Notes under the pieces: generated by a model
The model's input: only the letters and a program-made list of their open reading frames with translations
What the model was told of the DNA's origin: nothing
The model's database searches: none
Part shown: piece by piece, positions 45,677 to 55,300 of the stretch
Position numbering within the stretch: position 1 is the first letter of the stretch
How the letters are laid out: every line of letters starts with the position of its first letter
Assembly (NCBI GenBank): GCA_902500825.1
Contig: CABVRX010000004.1
Location: forward strand, 124,001 to 188,000
Direction of reading: 5' to 3'
Length of the DNA: 64,000 nt
Origin: an uncultured Nitrospira sp.
GTDB taxonomy: Bacteria; Nitrospirota; Nitrospiria; Nitrospirales; Nitrospiraceae
Position numbers and translations under genes: made by a program

Positions 45677-45898
45677 TCAGGACTCGAAAGCGCTGCGAGG
45701 GATACCGCTCTGTCGGATGATGGCCTACAGCGTGCTGATTCTGATTTCGGCATGATCAGGAATTGGGACTGTTGCGGTTCCACCATCGATACGCCGTTGC
45801 ATGACCATATGACTGCCTCGTTGCCGAACGATCTGGAAGCCATGTTGTTCAAGGATGCGGCACACATCCAGGCCGGAAAGGATACGGAGCTTACCCAT
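45677..45898 (-). pseudogene. hicA: hicA toxin interrupted by one in-frame TAG codon
   Basis: From the ATG at 45898 the frame reads MGKLRILSGLDVCRILEQHG and keeps the active-site histidine H30 in RQRGSHMVMQ. It meets TAG after codon 57 (45725-45727). Without any frame change, reading continues AIIRQSGIPRSAFES to a TGA at 45677, which is exactly the usual HicA C-terminus. So a single nonsense codon, replacing what is normally Arg in TLRAIIRQ, cuts the double-stranded-RNA-binding-like toxin. It overlaps the hicB end by eight bases. Truncation probably inactivates it, but a short active product or amber readthrough is possible. Confidence 0.85.
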
Positions 45899-46115
45899 GC
45901 GCCGCTTCAAAACGGGTAACAAAGATCTGTGTGTGAAGTCGGCGTTCTACTTCGGCAGGATCGGCACATTCTAAAAACAGCTCGACCGCTTCCTTCAAAT
46001 TCGCGGTGGCGGATTCAACGGTGTCTCCTTGGCTGGCTACGTCGAGTTCAGGGCAGAGCGCGACATATCCCGCCCCTTCCTTCTCTACGATTGCCGTGTA
46101 GCTTCTGGATGCCAT
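45891..46115 (-). CDS. hicB: HicB-family antitoxin, short form
   Basis: A 74-aa protein with the HicB partial RNase H fold (YTAIVEKEGAGYVALCPELDVASQGDTVESATANLKEAVELFLE). It lacks the C-terminal DNA-binding domain of longer HicB proteins, and its length suits the short class. It binds and blocks HicA. It comes before hicA and overlaps it by eight bases. With hicA broken by a stop codon it may now be an orphan antitoxin. Confidence 0.92.
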   Translation of the reverse strand: MASRSYTAIVEKEGAGYVALCPELDVASQGDTVESATANLKEAVELFLECADPAEVERRLHTQIFVTRFEAAHG

Positions 46116-46141
46116 GTTTCACCCTACTTCTTTAATCCTAT

Positions 46142-46184
46142 CTATCGATAGTCTCATTATAGTCAATCCTTTGCCCAGTGCCTA
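46142..46184 (-). promoter_or_regulatory. hicBA promoter with palindrome
   Basis: On the minus strand a perfect TATAAT (46156-46161) has TAGGCA (46179-46184) 17 bases upstream. The perfect palindrome CTATCGATAG (46142-46151) lies across the expected start point, a likely operator. It is about 27 bases before the hicB ATG. Confidence 0.55.
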
Positions 46185-46260
46185 GCGAAGGTCTCAAAAA
46201 CATAATGAGGAGATTTATCCCCGACACTTCAGCTTCAAGTTCAGGTTCGAACAAATGGGT

Positions 46261-46995
46261 TTAGAACAGCCCCGCAATCCCGGTGGAAATTTTCTCTTGG
46301 ACGATCGGGGTGGCTTCGGGAATGTCTAAACTTTTTTGCCGCACGTGGCCGACCATTCTCATCTGTTGAACCTTCGAGCCGGCTGACTGATGTCCGATCG
46401 CTTTGCCGATCTTCCGGTCGGTAATTTGGACGTCGGTGACGCACAAATAGGTCACGCCATCTTCCTTTGGCGGCGGTTGCGCACCGGGGAACCCGGACAT
46501 GCCGCCAAATCCCGCTCGTCCACCGCTCATGGCCATGACCTGTTTCATCATGGCGTTCATATCCGGCATACCGGCCATGCCCATTGCAGGCCCGTCACCC
46601 ATAGAACTGGCAGAAACCATAGCCGCGCCTCCGCTGCTGATACCGGCACCTGGACCAGCTTTCGCCACCGCTTCCGGCGTCACACTATCGGCTGCTTTGT
46701 GGCAGTAGATGACCTTGGCCTGTATCCAGTAGTTCGCCTGCTGCGGGTCCTGAACCAGTTGATATCCCTTTACCGTGAGTTTTGCGTTCACCTCGCTCAA
46801 CGTCGCCTGTTGATTTTCGGAGACGTTTCTGAGTTGTGTATAAATGGTTCGGTTGGTGTTGGGATCGAGAAAGATCGTGTTGCTGTTCATGAGGCCGGAT
46901 CGGATAACGTTTGAACAGCCGGTGACCAGCGTCATTAGGATTACAAGCGAAAGGGGGAGAAAGTGAGAGAGAGTACGTCTGAACATGATAGGCAT
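46261..46995 (-). CDS. TraT-like lipoprotein
   Basis: A 244-aa outer-membrane lipoprotein with a signal peptide and lipobox VTGC (Cys at 27). It keeps the TraT family pattern: NSNTIFLDP, RTIYTQLRNVSENQ, KGYQLVQDPQQANYWIQAKVIYC, a Gly/Ala/Met-rich hydrophobic centre, YLCVTDVQITDR, and ATPIVQEKI at the end. In F plasmids TraT gives surface exclusion and serum resistance. No conjugation genes are present here, so it is a chromosomal relative of unknown role. It overlaps the upstream paralogue by one base (TAATG). Confidence 0.85.
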   Translation of the reverse strand: MPIMFRRTLSHFLPLSLVILMTLVTGCSNVIRSGLMNSNTIFLDPNTNRTIYTQLRNVSENQQATLSEVNAKLTVKGYQLVQDPQQANYWIQAKVIYCHKAADSVTPEAVAKAGPGAGISSGGAAMVSASSMGDGPAMGMAGMPDMNAMMKQVMAMSGGRAGFGGMSGFPGAQPPPKEDGVTYLCVTDVQITDRKIGKAIGHQSAGSKVQQMRMVGHVRQKSLDIPEATPIVQEKISTGIAGLF

Positions 46996-47696
46996 TAAAA
47001 GTTTCCTGCCACCGCAGCGCTCAGTTTCTGTTGAAGCAACGGCGTCGCTTCGGCTTCATCGAGCTTTTTTTGGTGCACATCGGCAGCCAGTCTGGTCTGG
47101 TACACACCAGACTCCTCCCCTGTGCCTGCCTTCATTCCTCCGGGAAGGGGCACGGCGCCTTGTTCCGTGATCTGGACGTCGGCCACGCAGGCATAGTTGA
47201 CGTCATCCGGCATCTTGGGAGTTGATGGGGAAGAACTGATCAATTCACTGATTCCTTGGATCGCGCTCAAACCTATCGACGCCGCCGTGCCGGCCGCCGC
47301 GCCATACGGTCCGGCCATGCTTGCCATGCTGGTGAGGCCTTGCATGGCCCCCATCGTCGAGTTGAACGCAGATCCATAGCCGCTTGCCACCATGGCCTCG
47401 ACCGGCATCTCTGGCTTCGTGATGTTGCAGTAGACGATGTTCGCCAACACGATGTACTGCGCACTGTCCGGATCGTTCACGACCTGATATCCCTTCTCGG
47501 CTATGCGTGGTCCGAGATCATGAAACGAGACGCCCTGATTATCGGACGAATTGCGGACCTGGATGAACACCGTTTTGTGCGTGCTGGGCGTCAGGAAGAA
47601 GGTGTTGCTGGAGATAAGATCCGTGTCTTTGATGTTGCCGGCGTGTGAATTGAGGGGGAGCGCAAGGAGCAGAACGAAAAGTGCCTGGTACCGCAT
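46995..47696 (-). CDS. TraT-like exported protein without lipobox
   Basis: A 233-aa paralogue of the downstream gene: SSNTFFLTPSTHKTVFIQVRNSSDNQG, KGYQVVNDPDSAQYIVLANIVYC, a Gly/Ala/Ser-rich hydrophobic centre, YACVADVQITEQ and ATPLLQQKL. The signal peptide (ALFVLLLALPLNSHA) has no lipobox Cys, so this copy should be soluble in the periplasm or inserted without lipid. It is first in the pair. Confidence 0.85.
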   Translation of the reverse strand: MRYQALFVLLLALPLNSHAGNIKDTDLISSNTFFLTPSTHKTVFIQVRNSSDNQGVSFHDLGPRIAEKGYQVVNDPDSAQYIVLANIVYCNITKPEMPVEAMVASGYGSAFNSTMGAMQGLTSMASMAGPYGAAAGTAASIGLSAIQGISELISSSPSTPKMPDDVNYACVADVQITEQGAVPLPGGMKAGTGEESGVYQTRLAADVHQKKLDEAEATPLLQQKLSAAVAGNF

Positions 47697-47722
47697 TGAC
47701 GCCTCAGCTCAAAGCCGAGCGG

Positions 47723-47752
47723 ATTCTACGCAAGAGCCAGGCGGAATAGCAA
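47723..47752 (-). promoter_or_regulatory. Candidate promoter of the TraT-like pair
   Basis: On the minus strand TTGCTA (47747-47752), 18 bases, TAGAAT (47723-47728), about 27 bases before the first ATG. Confidence 0.45.
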
Positions 47753-47864
47753 CGGTCACATGAAGCTGAAATGGAAGATTTTCACGACTGATAGGCTTGA
47801 AGAATCACCTCACGTGATCCATCTATCCTGCCGACTCACCATGAGCCGTTCACCTGTGCAGCGC

Positions 47865-49409
47865 TCAGACCGCCGTTCCCATACGGGATTCATCGACGAA
47901 TGTCTCGGTGGAATCGTCGATGGCCCGACCCTGGCGGCCTTTCGCCGGTAGGATGTAGAGCTGCTTCGCGTCGATCTTGTCTTTCTTCTCCGGCGGTGGA
48001 GTCATTTCGTAGACGACCGGCCGGCGGTGATCCGCCATTTGCAGCTCGGGATTGTAGACGCTGTTGAACTTCCACAACATCTTGATGAAGTTGGTCTGCC
48101 CCCGCATCAGATGCCCCGCTGCGATCTTGGCCGTGCCTTTGAGCGCAGCCCAGCCCAGATGTTTCTTGTTCAAGATCTGTTGCGTCTTCACCAGTTCCGC
48201 GTAGAACTCCGGAAGCGGCATCTTAGTCGGCATCACGGCGTGTTGAATATCAAACAGACGGTAATCCCGCGTGTGGAGTTTGCGGGATTCCGTGACCCAG
48301 CTCTCGGTGCCGGGGTACGGAGTGTTGACGCTGATATTCACGATTTCCGGAATGTCCAAACACCACTGCCGAACGGTCTCGAACCGCTCCCGATCCCAAT
48401 CCGGATCGGCGATGAGATTGATGGCGACTGTGATCCCAAGAGACCGTGCAAATTCGAGCGCCTCGAAGTTTCTGCCCAGCGAGATGCGCTTCCGATGCAT
48501 CTTGAGGCCTTCCGCGTCGATCGCCTCCACGCCCAAGAACATGTACTGAAGCCCGAGCGTCTTCCAAAATTGGAAGACTTCTTTGTTTCGCAGCAAGACA
48601 TCGCCCCGTGTCTCCATATAGTACTGTTTCTTGATCCCTCGCCGCGCCACGGCTTCACCGATCTCCATGCCCTGCTTGGCTTGGATGAAGGCGACGTCGT
48701 CGACCAGAAAAATACCCGGCTCTTGAACTTGCTCCAACTCCTCCACGGCTTTCTCGGTGCTGACCGTGCGATAGCTGCGGCCATAAAAGGTCCAGGCGCT
48801 GCAGAAGGAACAATCCCAGGGACAACCCCTCGCAAACTCGACGGACGCGCAAGGGTCGAGCACACCGATGAAGTATTTGTGCCGATTGCGGAGCAGATCG
48901 CGCGCCGGACGGACATCGTCCAGATTTTCGATGAATTGTGCCGGAGGTCCTTCGCCGTCAAGCGTGACAACTCCTGGAACTTTCGCGATCGCCTTGCGAT
49001 CCTGTTCGACCGCCATCAACAGTTTGGGAGCTGCGACCTCCCCTTCGCCTTTCAGCACGCAATCGATGGCCCCGTTGCCATGCTCCAAAAAATCCTTGGC
49101 GACAAACGAGGCGCTATGCCCACCCACGAAGACAAAGGAGTTCGGCAATTCCTGTTTGGTCAGCTTCGCCAAATCCACGATCTCTGGAACATTCGCCAGG
49201 TAATTACAGCCGAACGCAACGGCGTCAGGCTTCCAGGTCCGGATAAGCGCCTCGTAGTCTTTCCACGTATCCGCCTGCAAGTCGATCAACCGGACATCGT
49301 GTCCCGCTTGGCGGCACGCCTGCGCCACCATCTCGAGGCCAAGGGGTTCCAGACGCAGATAAATCTTGGTGTACATGAGCGGACCGGGATGGACTACGAG
49401 GAACTTCAT
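47865..49409 (-). CDS. hpnR: B12-binding radical SAM enzyme, probable hopanoid C-3 methylase HpnR
   Basis: A 514-aa protein. An N-terminal cobalamin-binding-like domain (1-170: VVHPGPLMYTKIYLRLEPLGLEMVAQACRQ, FVGGHSASF, VLKGEGE) precedes a radical SAM domain. Its cluster motif is C196-x3-C200-x2-C203 (RGCPWDCSFCSAWTFYGRSYR), followed by GVEAIDAEGLKMHRKRIS. The CSAWTFYGRSYR sequence and the length point to HpnR, which methylates hopanoids at C-3. A related class-B methylase cannot be excluded. No other hopanoid gene lies nearby. Confidence 0.75.
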   Translation of the reverse strand: MKFLVVHPGPLMYTKIYLRLEPLGLEMVAQACRQAGHDVRLIDLQADTWKDYEALIRTWKPDAVAFGCNYLANVPEIVDLAKLTKQELPNSFVFVGGHSASFVAKDFLEHGNGAIDCVLKGEGEVAAPKLLMAVEQDRKAIAKVPGVVTLDGEGPPAQFIENLDDVRPARDLLRNRHKYFIGVLDPCASVEFARGCPWDCSFCSAWTFYGRSYRTVSTEKAVEELEQVQEPGIFLVDDVAFIQAKQGMEIGEAVARRGIKKQYYMETRGDVLLRNKEVFQFWKTLGLQYMFLGVEAIDAEGLKMHRKRISLGRNFEALEFARSLGITVAINLIADPDWDRERFETVRQWCLDIPEIVNISVNTPYPGTESWVTESRKLHTRDYRLFDIQHAVMPTKMPLPEFYAELVKTQQILNKKHLGWAALKGTAKIAAGHLMRGQTNFIKMLWKFNSVYNPELQMADHRRPVVYEMTPPPEKKDKIDAKQLYILPAKGRQGRAIDDSTETFVDESRMGTAV

Positions 49410-49648
49410 TGTCCCAAACCTCCTGATCTATGGCACGCTAGACCGGAAGAAAACTGTTTCGTGATACGAAGGACTGGTCCGGCCCGCTTGGTTACTGGTT
49501 AGTCGTGATGTGACAATTGATGCAGGGACGGATTTTGCCAGATTGGAGGCGTTGGTGCAACCGTTAAGTGCTCAAGACTTAAGATGATTCGTGGAAACCT
49601 CACTCAGATCATCTGGCTTTTCTTTGATCTCGTCCTTACCATACGGGC

Positions 49649-50017
49649 ATGCTGTCTCCCGAACGCACGCTCCGCCAGCGCATTATTGAGCTTCTGACCG
49701 ACCGCCGGATGACGACCGATCAACTGGCTCGGCTGCTCGGTATTCCGGAACGGGAGGTGGAGGAACACTTGGCTCATGTGGTAAAAACGGTGGCTCGGGA
49801 CCGTTCACAACGGTTTATTCTTGAACCGTCCATGTGCTTGGATTGTGAGTTTATGTTTCGCGACCGAACAAGATTGACACGACCAAGCCGCTGCCCACAC
49901 TGTCGAAGTGAAGGGATTTCTGCTCCACGCTACGGAATCGATTCGCTTGGATCAGGATCTACTCACGCGAACACGAAGGCGTCACAGCAGAAAGATGCCA
50001 GGAAAGGATCACTATGA
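49649..50017 (+). CDS. HTH / zinc-ribbon transcriptional regulator (COG3357-like)
   Basis: A 122-aa protein with a winged helix (TLRQRIIELLTDRRMTTDQLARLLGIPEREVEEHLAHV, residues 7-48), then a zinc ribbon with C70/C73 (CLDCEF) and C90/C93 (RCPHCRSEGISAPRYGI). This HTH plus Zn-ribbon layout fits COG3357 predicted regulators, common in archaea and scattered in bacteria. The tail is disordered. Its stop overlaps the start of the TPR lipoprotein gene by four bases. Confidence 0.82.
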   Translation: MLSPERTLRQRIIELLTDRRMTTDQLARLLGIPEREVEEHLAHVVKTVARDRSQRFILEPSMCLDCEFMFRDRTRLTRPSRCPHCRSEGISAPRYGIDSLGSGSTHANTKASQQKDARKGSL

Positions 50018-50235
50018 TAACCGCCCGACTCGTACTCTGTGCCCTCTGTTTGATGCTGCTCGGCTGCTCCGATCAGAAAGCGAAGGAGCTGTTTGAAACG
50101 GCCGCCTTCGAAGAAAACCAAGGGAATGTCCCTCATGCCAAGCAGCTCTACCAAGAACTGGTGAATCTCTACCCATCCACCAAAGTGGCCGAGATCGGTC
50201 GGGCACGGCTTGCCGATCTGGACAGCAGGAAATAG
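50014..50235 (+). CDS. Small TPR-like lipoprotein
   Basis: A 73-aa protein with a lipoprotein signal (LVLCALCLMLLGC, Cys at 18) and a single TPR-like helical hairpin (AKELFETAAFEENQGNVPHAKQLYQELVNLYPSTKVAEIG). It resembles the N-terminal part of BamD/YbgF-type repeats and is probably a complete small gene. It is translationally coupled to the regulator upstream by the ATGA overlap. Confidence 0.78.
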   Translation: MITARLVLCALCLMLLGCSDQKAKELFETAAFEENQGNVPHAKQLYQELVNLYPSTKVAEIGRARLADLDSRK

Positions 50236-50308
50236 ACGCGCGCGACGACATGCCGACAGTCCTGGAAGACGTTCATGATTGCGAGCGTGCTCCGGCCAAT
50301 CCTTTGGG

Positions 50309-51142
50309 TTATGAAGGAGTAGCCATATCCGGTCGTCGCCGAGGAAACCACGGGAAAAAGGCATTGGTCGTCGCCTGATAGGCTTTATACTCCTCTCCCC
50401 GGCTTGAAAGCGCTTGTGCTTCTGTCCGTGGGATACCCGTCAGCTTGAGCAGGGCGAGCCCCATCCCGATCGGCCCGATCCAGGTGAAGATCCAACCGGG
50501 TGCCCCCAACGTCATCACAACGTACGAGCACCAGTGCAGCCATTCGAAAAAATAGTTGGGATGGCGTGAGTATTTCCAGAGACCTTCTCGGCAGACGCGG
50601 CCCTGATGTCTTGGGTCGGCCCGGAAGTGGGCAAGTTGTCTGTCGGCTCTAGCCTCACCGGCGACTGCGACGCCCCAGATCATCAAACCAATGAGCTCAA
50701 CCAATGCGGAGGGTGGACGTGGATTCCACATCAGCACCAGAAACGGGAGCGAAAAGGCCGCCACGGCCAGCGCTTGCAGCAGAAAGTACGCGAGCATTTT
50801 GGCGGACCCCGCCTCACCCCACTCCTCCCGAAGCCGACGATACCGGGCATCCTCTTCTTTGCCGATCACGCGATTGAACAGAATGTGGAGACCCAGTCGT
50901 CCCGCATAGAGTGTCACGAGCATCACGGGTAGAAAGACTCGCGAGAAACCGCCGCTTGCTTGTGTGGCATACCACAGCACGGCAAGAATAAGTCCAAAGC
51001 ACCATCCGACATCTCCAATCGCGGCATTCCTGGTCTTCCGCTGCACGGCCCACAACACGCCCATAACCACTGTCATGAAGAGATACGCCGTCAGGACAAG
51101 CGGCAGCGGATCCGATGCAAATATCCCGTTCTCTGGTTCCAT
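50309..51142 (-). CDS. DUF1295 integral membrane protein (steroid 5-alpha-reductase-like)
   Basis: A 277-aa protein with about six membrane helices. It has the DUF1295 pattern VGWCFGLILAVLWYA near the N-terminus, YRRLREEWG, and the C-terminal motif GLWKYSRHPNYFFEWLHWCSYV with HPNYF, shared with steroid reductases and isoprenylcysteine methyltransferases. It probably reduces or modifies a lipid or isoprenoid substrate; which one is not known. It begins 13 bases after the reductase gene upstream. Confidence 0.85.
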   Translation of the reverse strand: MEPENGIFASDPLPLVLTAYLFMTVVMGVLWAVQRKTRNAAIGDVGWCFGLILAVLWYATQASGGFSRVFLPVMLVTLYAGRLGLHILFNRVIGKEEDARYRRLREEWGEAGSAKMLAYFLLQALAVAAFSLPFLVLMWNPRPPSALVELIGLMIWGVAVAGEARADRQLAHFRADPRHQGRVCREGLWKYSRHPNYFFEWLHWCSYVVMTLGAPGWIFTWIGPIGMGLALLKLTGIPRTEAQALSSRGEEYKAYQATTNAFFPWFPRRRPDMATPS

Positions 51143-51155
51143 GATCTTTTATGCC

Positions 51156-52037
51156 TCACAGTAAACTGGGTTCATAGTCCCACAAGTCGATACCTCGATG
51201 CACCCGACCTTTCAACCAACTCCGAAAGCCTGGTATGGGAAACGACAGGAGCGCCTGAATTTTTTCACAGTTCAGTGAGAGATCGGTGGGGCGCGGCGCG
51301 CCGATATGATTACGGGCATAGCCTTTCCCGAGACGGCCCTGCAGTTCCGGATACCAGGGCAGCAGTGCCTGGCCTATCTCCCATCGCGACAGACGTTCAC
51401 GTCCCCCAAGGTGAAAGAGCCCGGACTCGCCCTTGCCGACTAACTCCCAGATCGCGCGCGCTATGGCTCCCGCCGGCAATGGACAACGATACTCATCAGC
51501 ATAAAGAGTCACACTCTTGCCGCTCTTCACCGCCCGCCACATATCTTCGACAAAACTTCGATCGCCGTTCTGCGACGTACCGGCCGTCAAAACGATGCGA
51601 ACCACGGTGTGACGAGGATTTTCCAATACCAGCTGTTCAGCCTCAAGCTTTGTCTTGCCGTAGAAGTTGATCGGATTGGGTGTATCGGCCTCACGATACC
51701 AACCAGCCCGGCCGTCGAAAACTTCGCCGCTCGACAAGAAGATAAAAGGAATGTCGTTGCAGAGACGGACGAGATGAGCTGTAGCCTCTACGTTGACGCG
51801 ACGGGCCAGTTGGGGATCTTGCTCACAATCCTTTGTTCGGCTCAGGGCCGCGCAGTGGATGACGGCGCTGGGTTTGAGATCCCGCCAAGCCTGCTCGGCA
51901 GCGGCGAGATCCGTGAGGTCAAAGTCGGTTCGGCTAAGGCCCCGCACTTCCCAGTCCGGCGCCCAACGGGAGGCGGACGTCACACAGTACTGCCCAATTA
52001 GTCCCGCCGCCCCGGTGACGATGATTCGTGGCTTCAT
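51156..52037 (-). CDS. RmlD-like NAD(P)-dependent sugar nucleotide reductase
   Basis: A 293-aa extended short-chain dehydrogenase. The nucleotide-binding motif GAAGLIGQY is at 8-16. AVIHCAALSRTKDCEQDP, the active-site YGKTK and SSGEVFDG follow. It resembles dTDP-4-dehydrorhamnose reductase, but the rest of the rhamnose pathway is not present, so the substrate is open. It is first in a two-gene run with the DUF1295 gene. Confidence 0.82.
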   Translation of the reverse strand: MKPRIIVTGAAGLIGQYCVTSASRWAPDWEVRGLSRTDFDLTDLAAAEQAWRDLKPSAVIHCAALSRTKDCEQDPQLARRVNVEATAHLVRLCNDIPFIFLSSGEVFDGRAGWYREADTPNPINFYGKTKLEAEQLVLENPRHTVVRIVLTAGTSQNGDRSFVEDMWRAVKSGKSVTLYADEYRCPLPAGAIARAIWELVGKGESGLFHLGGRERLSRWEIGQALLPWYPELQGRLGKGYARNHIGAPRPTDLSLNCEKIQALLSFPIPGFRSWLKGRVHRGIDLWDYEPSLL

Positions 52038-52325
52038 GGAGATTCCATATTGAAACGACCTTTTCTCAGAAACTCTCTCAAACTATCCTCTTCGATGAGT
52101 GAGTCGTTGCGTATCGGTTCCTGATGACACGTCATCAAGGCGCACAGGATTTATGGGAGCGGGGATTCTACGACTTCAAGCTGCTCGTTGGAAGAGACTA
52201 GGAAGGGAGGTGAATATCGGCAGATGTGGAATCTAGAATATACCAGCCGTTGCTGCGTTGATCCGCTTGTGAACCAATATGATCGTGGGAATGTACGCGA
52301 AGGCTCTATGTCCTACTGACCTCTT

Positions 52326-55300
52326 CTATGCCGCCTTTGGAGCGGCCGTTTCGTGGGGTAGCCAGCGATTCAGGACGGCAGCCAGAGATTTGCTGACGAT
52401 GGGCTTGCTGAGGAAGTCATCCATTCCTGCCTCCAAGCACCGATCACGATCCTCCTGCATTGCGTTGGCAGTCATGGCGATGATGGGTAAATGGGACAGC
52501 TTGCCGGCAGCCTGTCGAAGACTCGCTTCCTGTTTCCTGATGAGCCTTGTCGCTTCAAAACCATCCATTTCCGGCATCTGACAGTCCATAAATATCAAGG
52601 CATAGGGAATTCGTGCCAGCGATTCCACGGCTTCTCGCCCATTTGCGGCAACGTTGACCAGATAGCCGAGCTTCTCAATCATTTTCGCCGCTATCTTTTG
52701 ATTGACCGGGTTGTCCTCCACCACCAGAATAAGCGGCCGCGATCGCTTCTGCGTCTCCATGAGACTATGCCGGGTAATGATCGGAGGAGGTTGAGCGATA
52801 GAAGCAGCAGACTCTGATGTGCTTCCTAGAACCACGTTGAGACACTCGAACAGCAGCGACTGCCGGATCGGTTTCGTCAGATAGGCGGCAATACCGGCGC
52901 TTTGAGCGGCTTTGGCGTCACCACGCCGGCCGACCGATGTCAGTAGTACCAGACATGTCGTACTGATCGCCTGTTCAGCTTTGATCCGCCTGGCTAATTC
53001 TAAGCCATCCATTCCCGGCATTTGCATGTCCAAAATGGCGAGCGCGAATGGAGCCTGCCGACCGGCCGCGTTGCGCAGGCACTCCAGCGCTTGGTACCCG
53101 TCCTCCGCGCTTTCATACATCACCCCTTGTCCTCGGAGACTCTGCTCAAGCACTCGCCGGTTCGTGGCATGATCGTCCACGATCAAAATTCTACGGCCCC
53201 GTAGCTCAGCCGGAATCGTCGCGTCCGGTTGAAGCCCTTCGGATTGGAGCGGAAACCGTACTGTGAACCAAAAGATGCTGCCTTTTCCGACCTTGCTGCC
53301 CAGACTGATTCTCCCTCCCATCATCTCCACGAGCTGTTTGCAGAGGGCAAGCCCAAGGCCGGTGCCTCCATACTTCCTCGTGGTGGAGCCGTCGGCTTGC
53401 GTGAATGGCTGAAACAATTTCGCTTGCTGCTCCGGCGTGATGCCGACTCCGGTGTCCGACACTTCAAATCGTAGCGTCCGGTGCGATGAACTCGTGCCTG
53501 CAGCCGTCATTCCACTGGGCTCGTCCTCCATGCTCACAGTGACCACAACCTCGCCCTGCTCCGTGAATTTGACGGCATTGCCGATCAAATGCACCAAGAT
53601 TTGCCGCAGACGGCCGGGGTCCCCTCGCAGAGCCGTCGGCACGCCCGCCTGCACGAGACAGGTCAGCTCAAGACCTTTGGCGTAAGCCTGTTCGCCGGGC
53701 AGACCGATGGCCTCCTCCATGGTCGCATGGAGGTCGAAATTGAGTACTTCCAGATCGAGTTTGCCGGTTTCGATTTTAGAGAAATCCAGGATCTCATTGA
53801 TGATATCCAACAGATGTTCACCGGAAAGCCGAACGGTCTCCGCGTATTCGCGTTGCTCCGGGGTCAGTGACGTATCAAGCAGCAGCCCCGTCATACCGAT
53901 GACGCCGTTCATCGGTGTCCGAATTTCATGGCTCATTGTGGCCAGAAACTCCGCTTTAATCTTCGCTGCTTCAAGGGCCTTATCCCGAGCCTCAGCAAGG
54001 TCTCTATTCTTGCGTTCCAAATCCTGTGCGGCTTGAGCCAACGCGCCCTCCGACTGCTTGCGCTCGGTGACATCCTCCATGATGCCGCGCAGCTTGGTCA
54101 CCCGTCCCTTCTCAACAAGCACGGAGACGAGGTGCCGAATCCAGACGGTGCGGCCGTCGGCGGCCAGCATGCGGTATTCGAAGGTGTGTGCGCGATGTTT
54201 GCGAACCTCCTCATGACAGTACCGCGGCGCCCAGTTCCGGTCCTCGGGATGGATGTGGTCCACCCAGAAGGTCGGCGAGGAGAGCCATTGTTCGACCGGA
54301 TAGCCGAGGATGGCCTCGGCTTGCCGGCTCATGAAGGTAAACTGCGTCGTCGTGGCGTCGGCTTCCCACACCATGCCGTTGATCGAATCGATCAGATCTT
54401 TGTAACGATGCATGATTCGTTCGAGAGCTCCCTCTGCCCGCTTGCGTTCGGTGATGTCGCGGACGAAGGCACAATGGAATTCCCGTCCCTCATAGGCGAG
54501 GAAACTGACTCGAATGTCGATCGGGATGAGCCGCCCATCCTTGGCGCGATGGTTGGTTTCGAGCGACATCGTCTTGTTTCGCCGCGTCTCCTCCCAGAAG
54601 CCCGGCCACATGGAAGCAGGAAAGTCCGGATTGAGGTCGTGAACCGTCATGTTGAGGAGTTCTTCTGTTGAGTAGCCCGCCATGAGGCTCGCGGCTTCAT
54701 TTGCGTAGAGAATCTTGGCTTGAGGATCGACCCAGTAGACTGCATCCACCGCCTGGTCCATGGCGAAGTAGGTTTGACGCAACCGCTCCTCCGTCCACTC
54801 GCGGGCACAGAACTGGCTGAGCTGGTCGGCCACGGCTTGGAAGGTGGTCAAAAGCGAGGAATCCGCCGGTCGAATCTCATGGTGGAAAAACTCCAGCACC
54901 GCATAGACACGATCGGCCAGTCTGACGGGAAAGGTGGCAGCCGTATGAAAACCCGCCTGTTCGGCCAACGCCGCTCGTGGGAAATTCTCCTCGCGGGTGA
55001 CGTCTGAAATCCACACCGGCTTTGCGTCCGCCCAAACCCGACCGGGTAACCCGACGCCGCGAAGAAAGGTCAACTCTCGGCTCGCAGCGCCGAAATGTTC
55101 CGATGCTGTGCCCGATACCGTCCACATCGAATGGCATCGGAGTCTCTTGGCCGACTCATCCACCACCCACAGTAACCCCTCATCCCATCCGAGTGTTTCA
55201 CAGACCGGTTGGAGGATCGCCGAAATCGCGGCATCCAACCCGGTTGCCTTCGCCAGCACGTCGGCGACCTCATGCTGGATGGTCAATCGCCGTTCCAGGT

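Noticed and set aside
43965-46184. Interpretation of the nuclease plus toxin-antitoxin genes as a complete defence system
   Set aside because: The genes have separate promoters and no shared operon or known system architecture. I report them as an accessory island only.
48027-49502. Long plus-strand open frame (491 codons) opposite the hpnR-like gene
   Set aside because: It is antisense to a gene with clear radical SAM motifs, has no recognisable domain and reflects codon bias of the real gene in a GC-rich genome.
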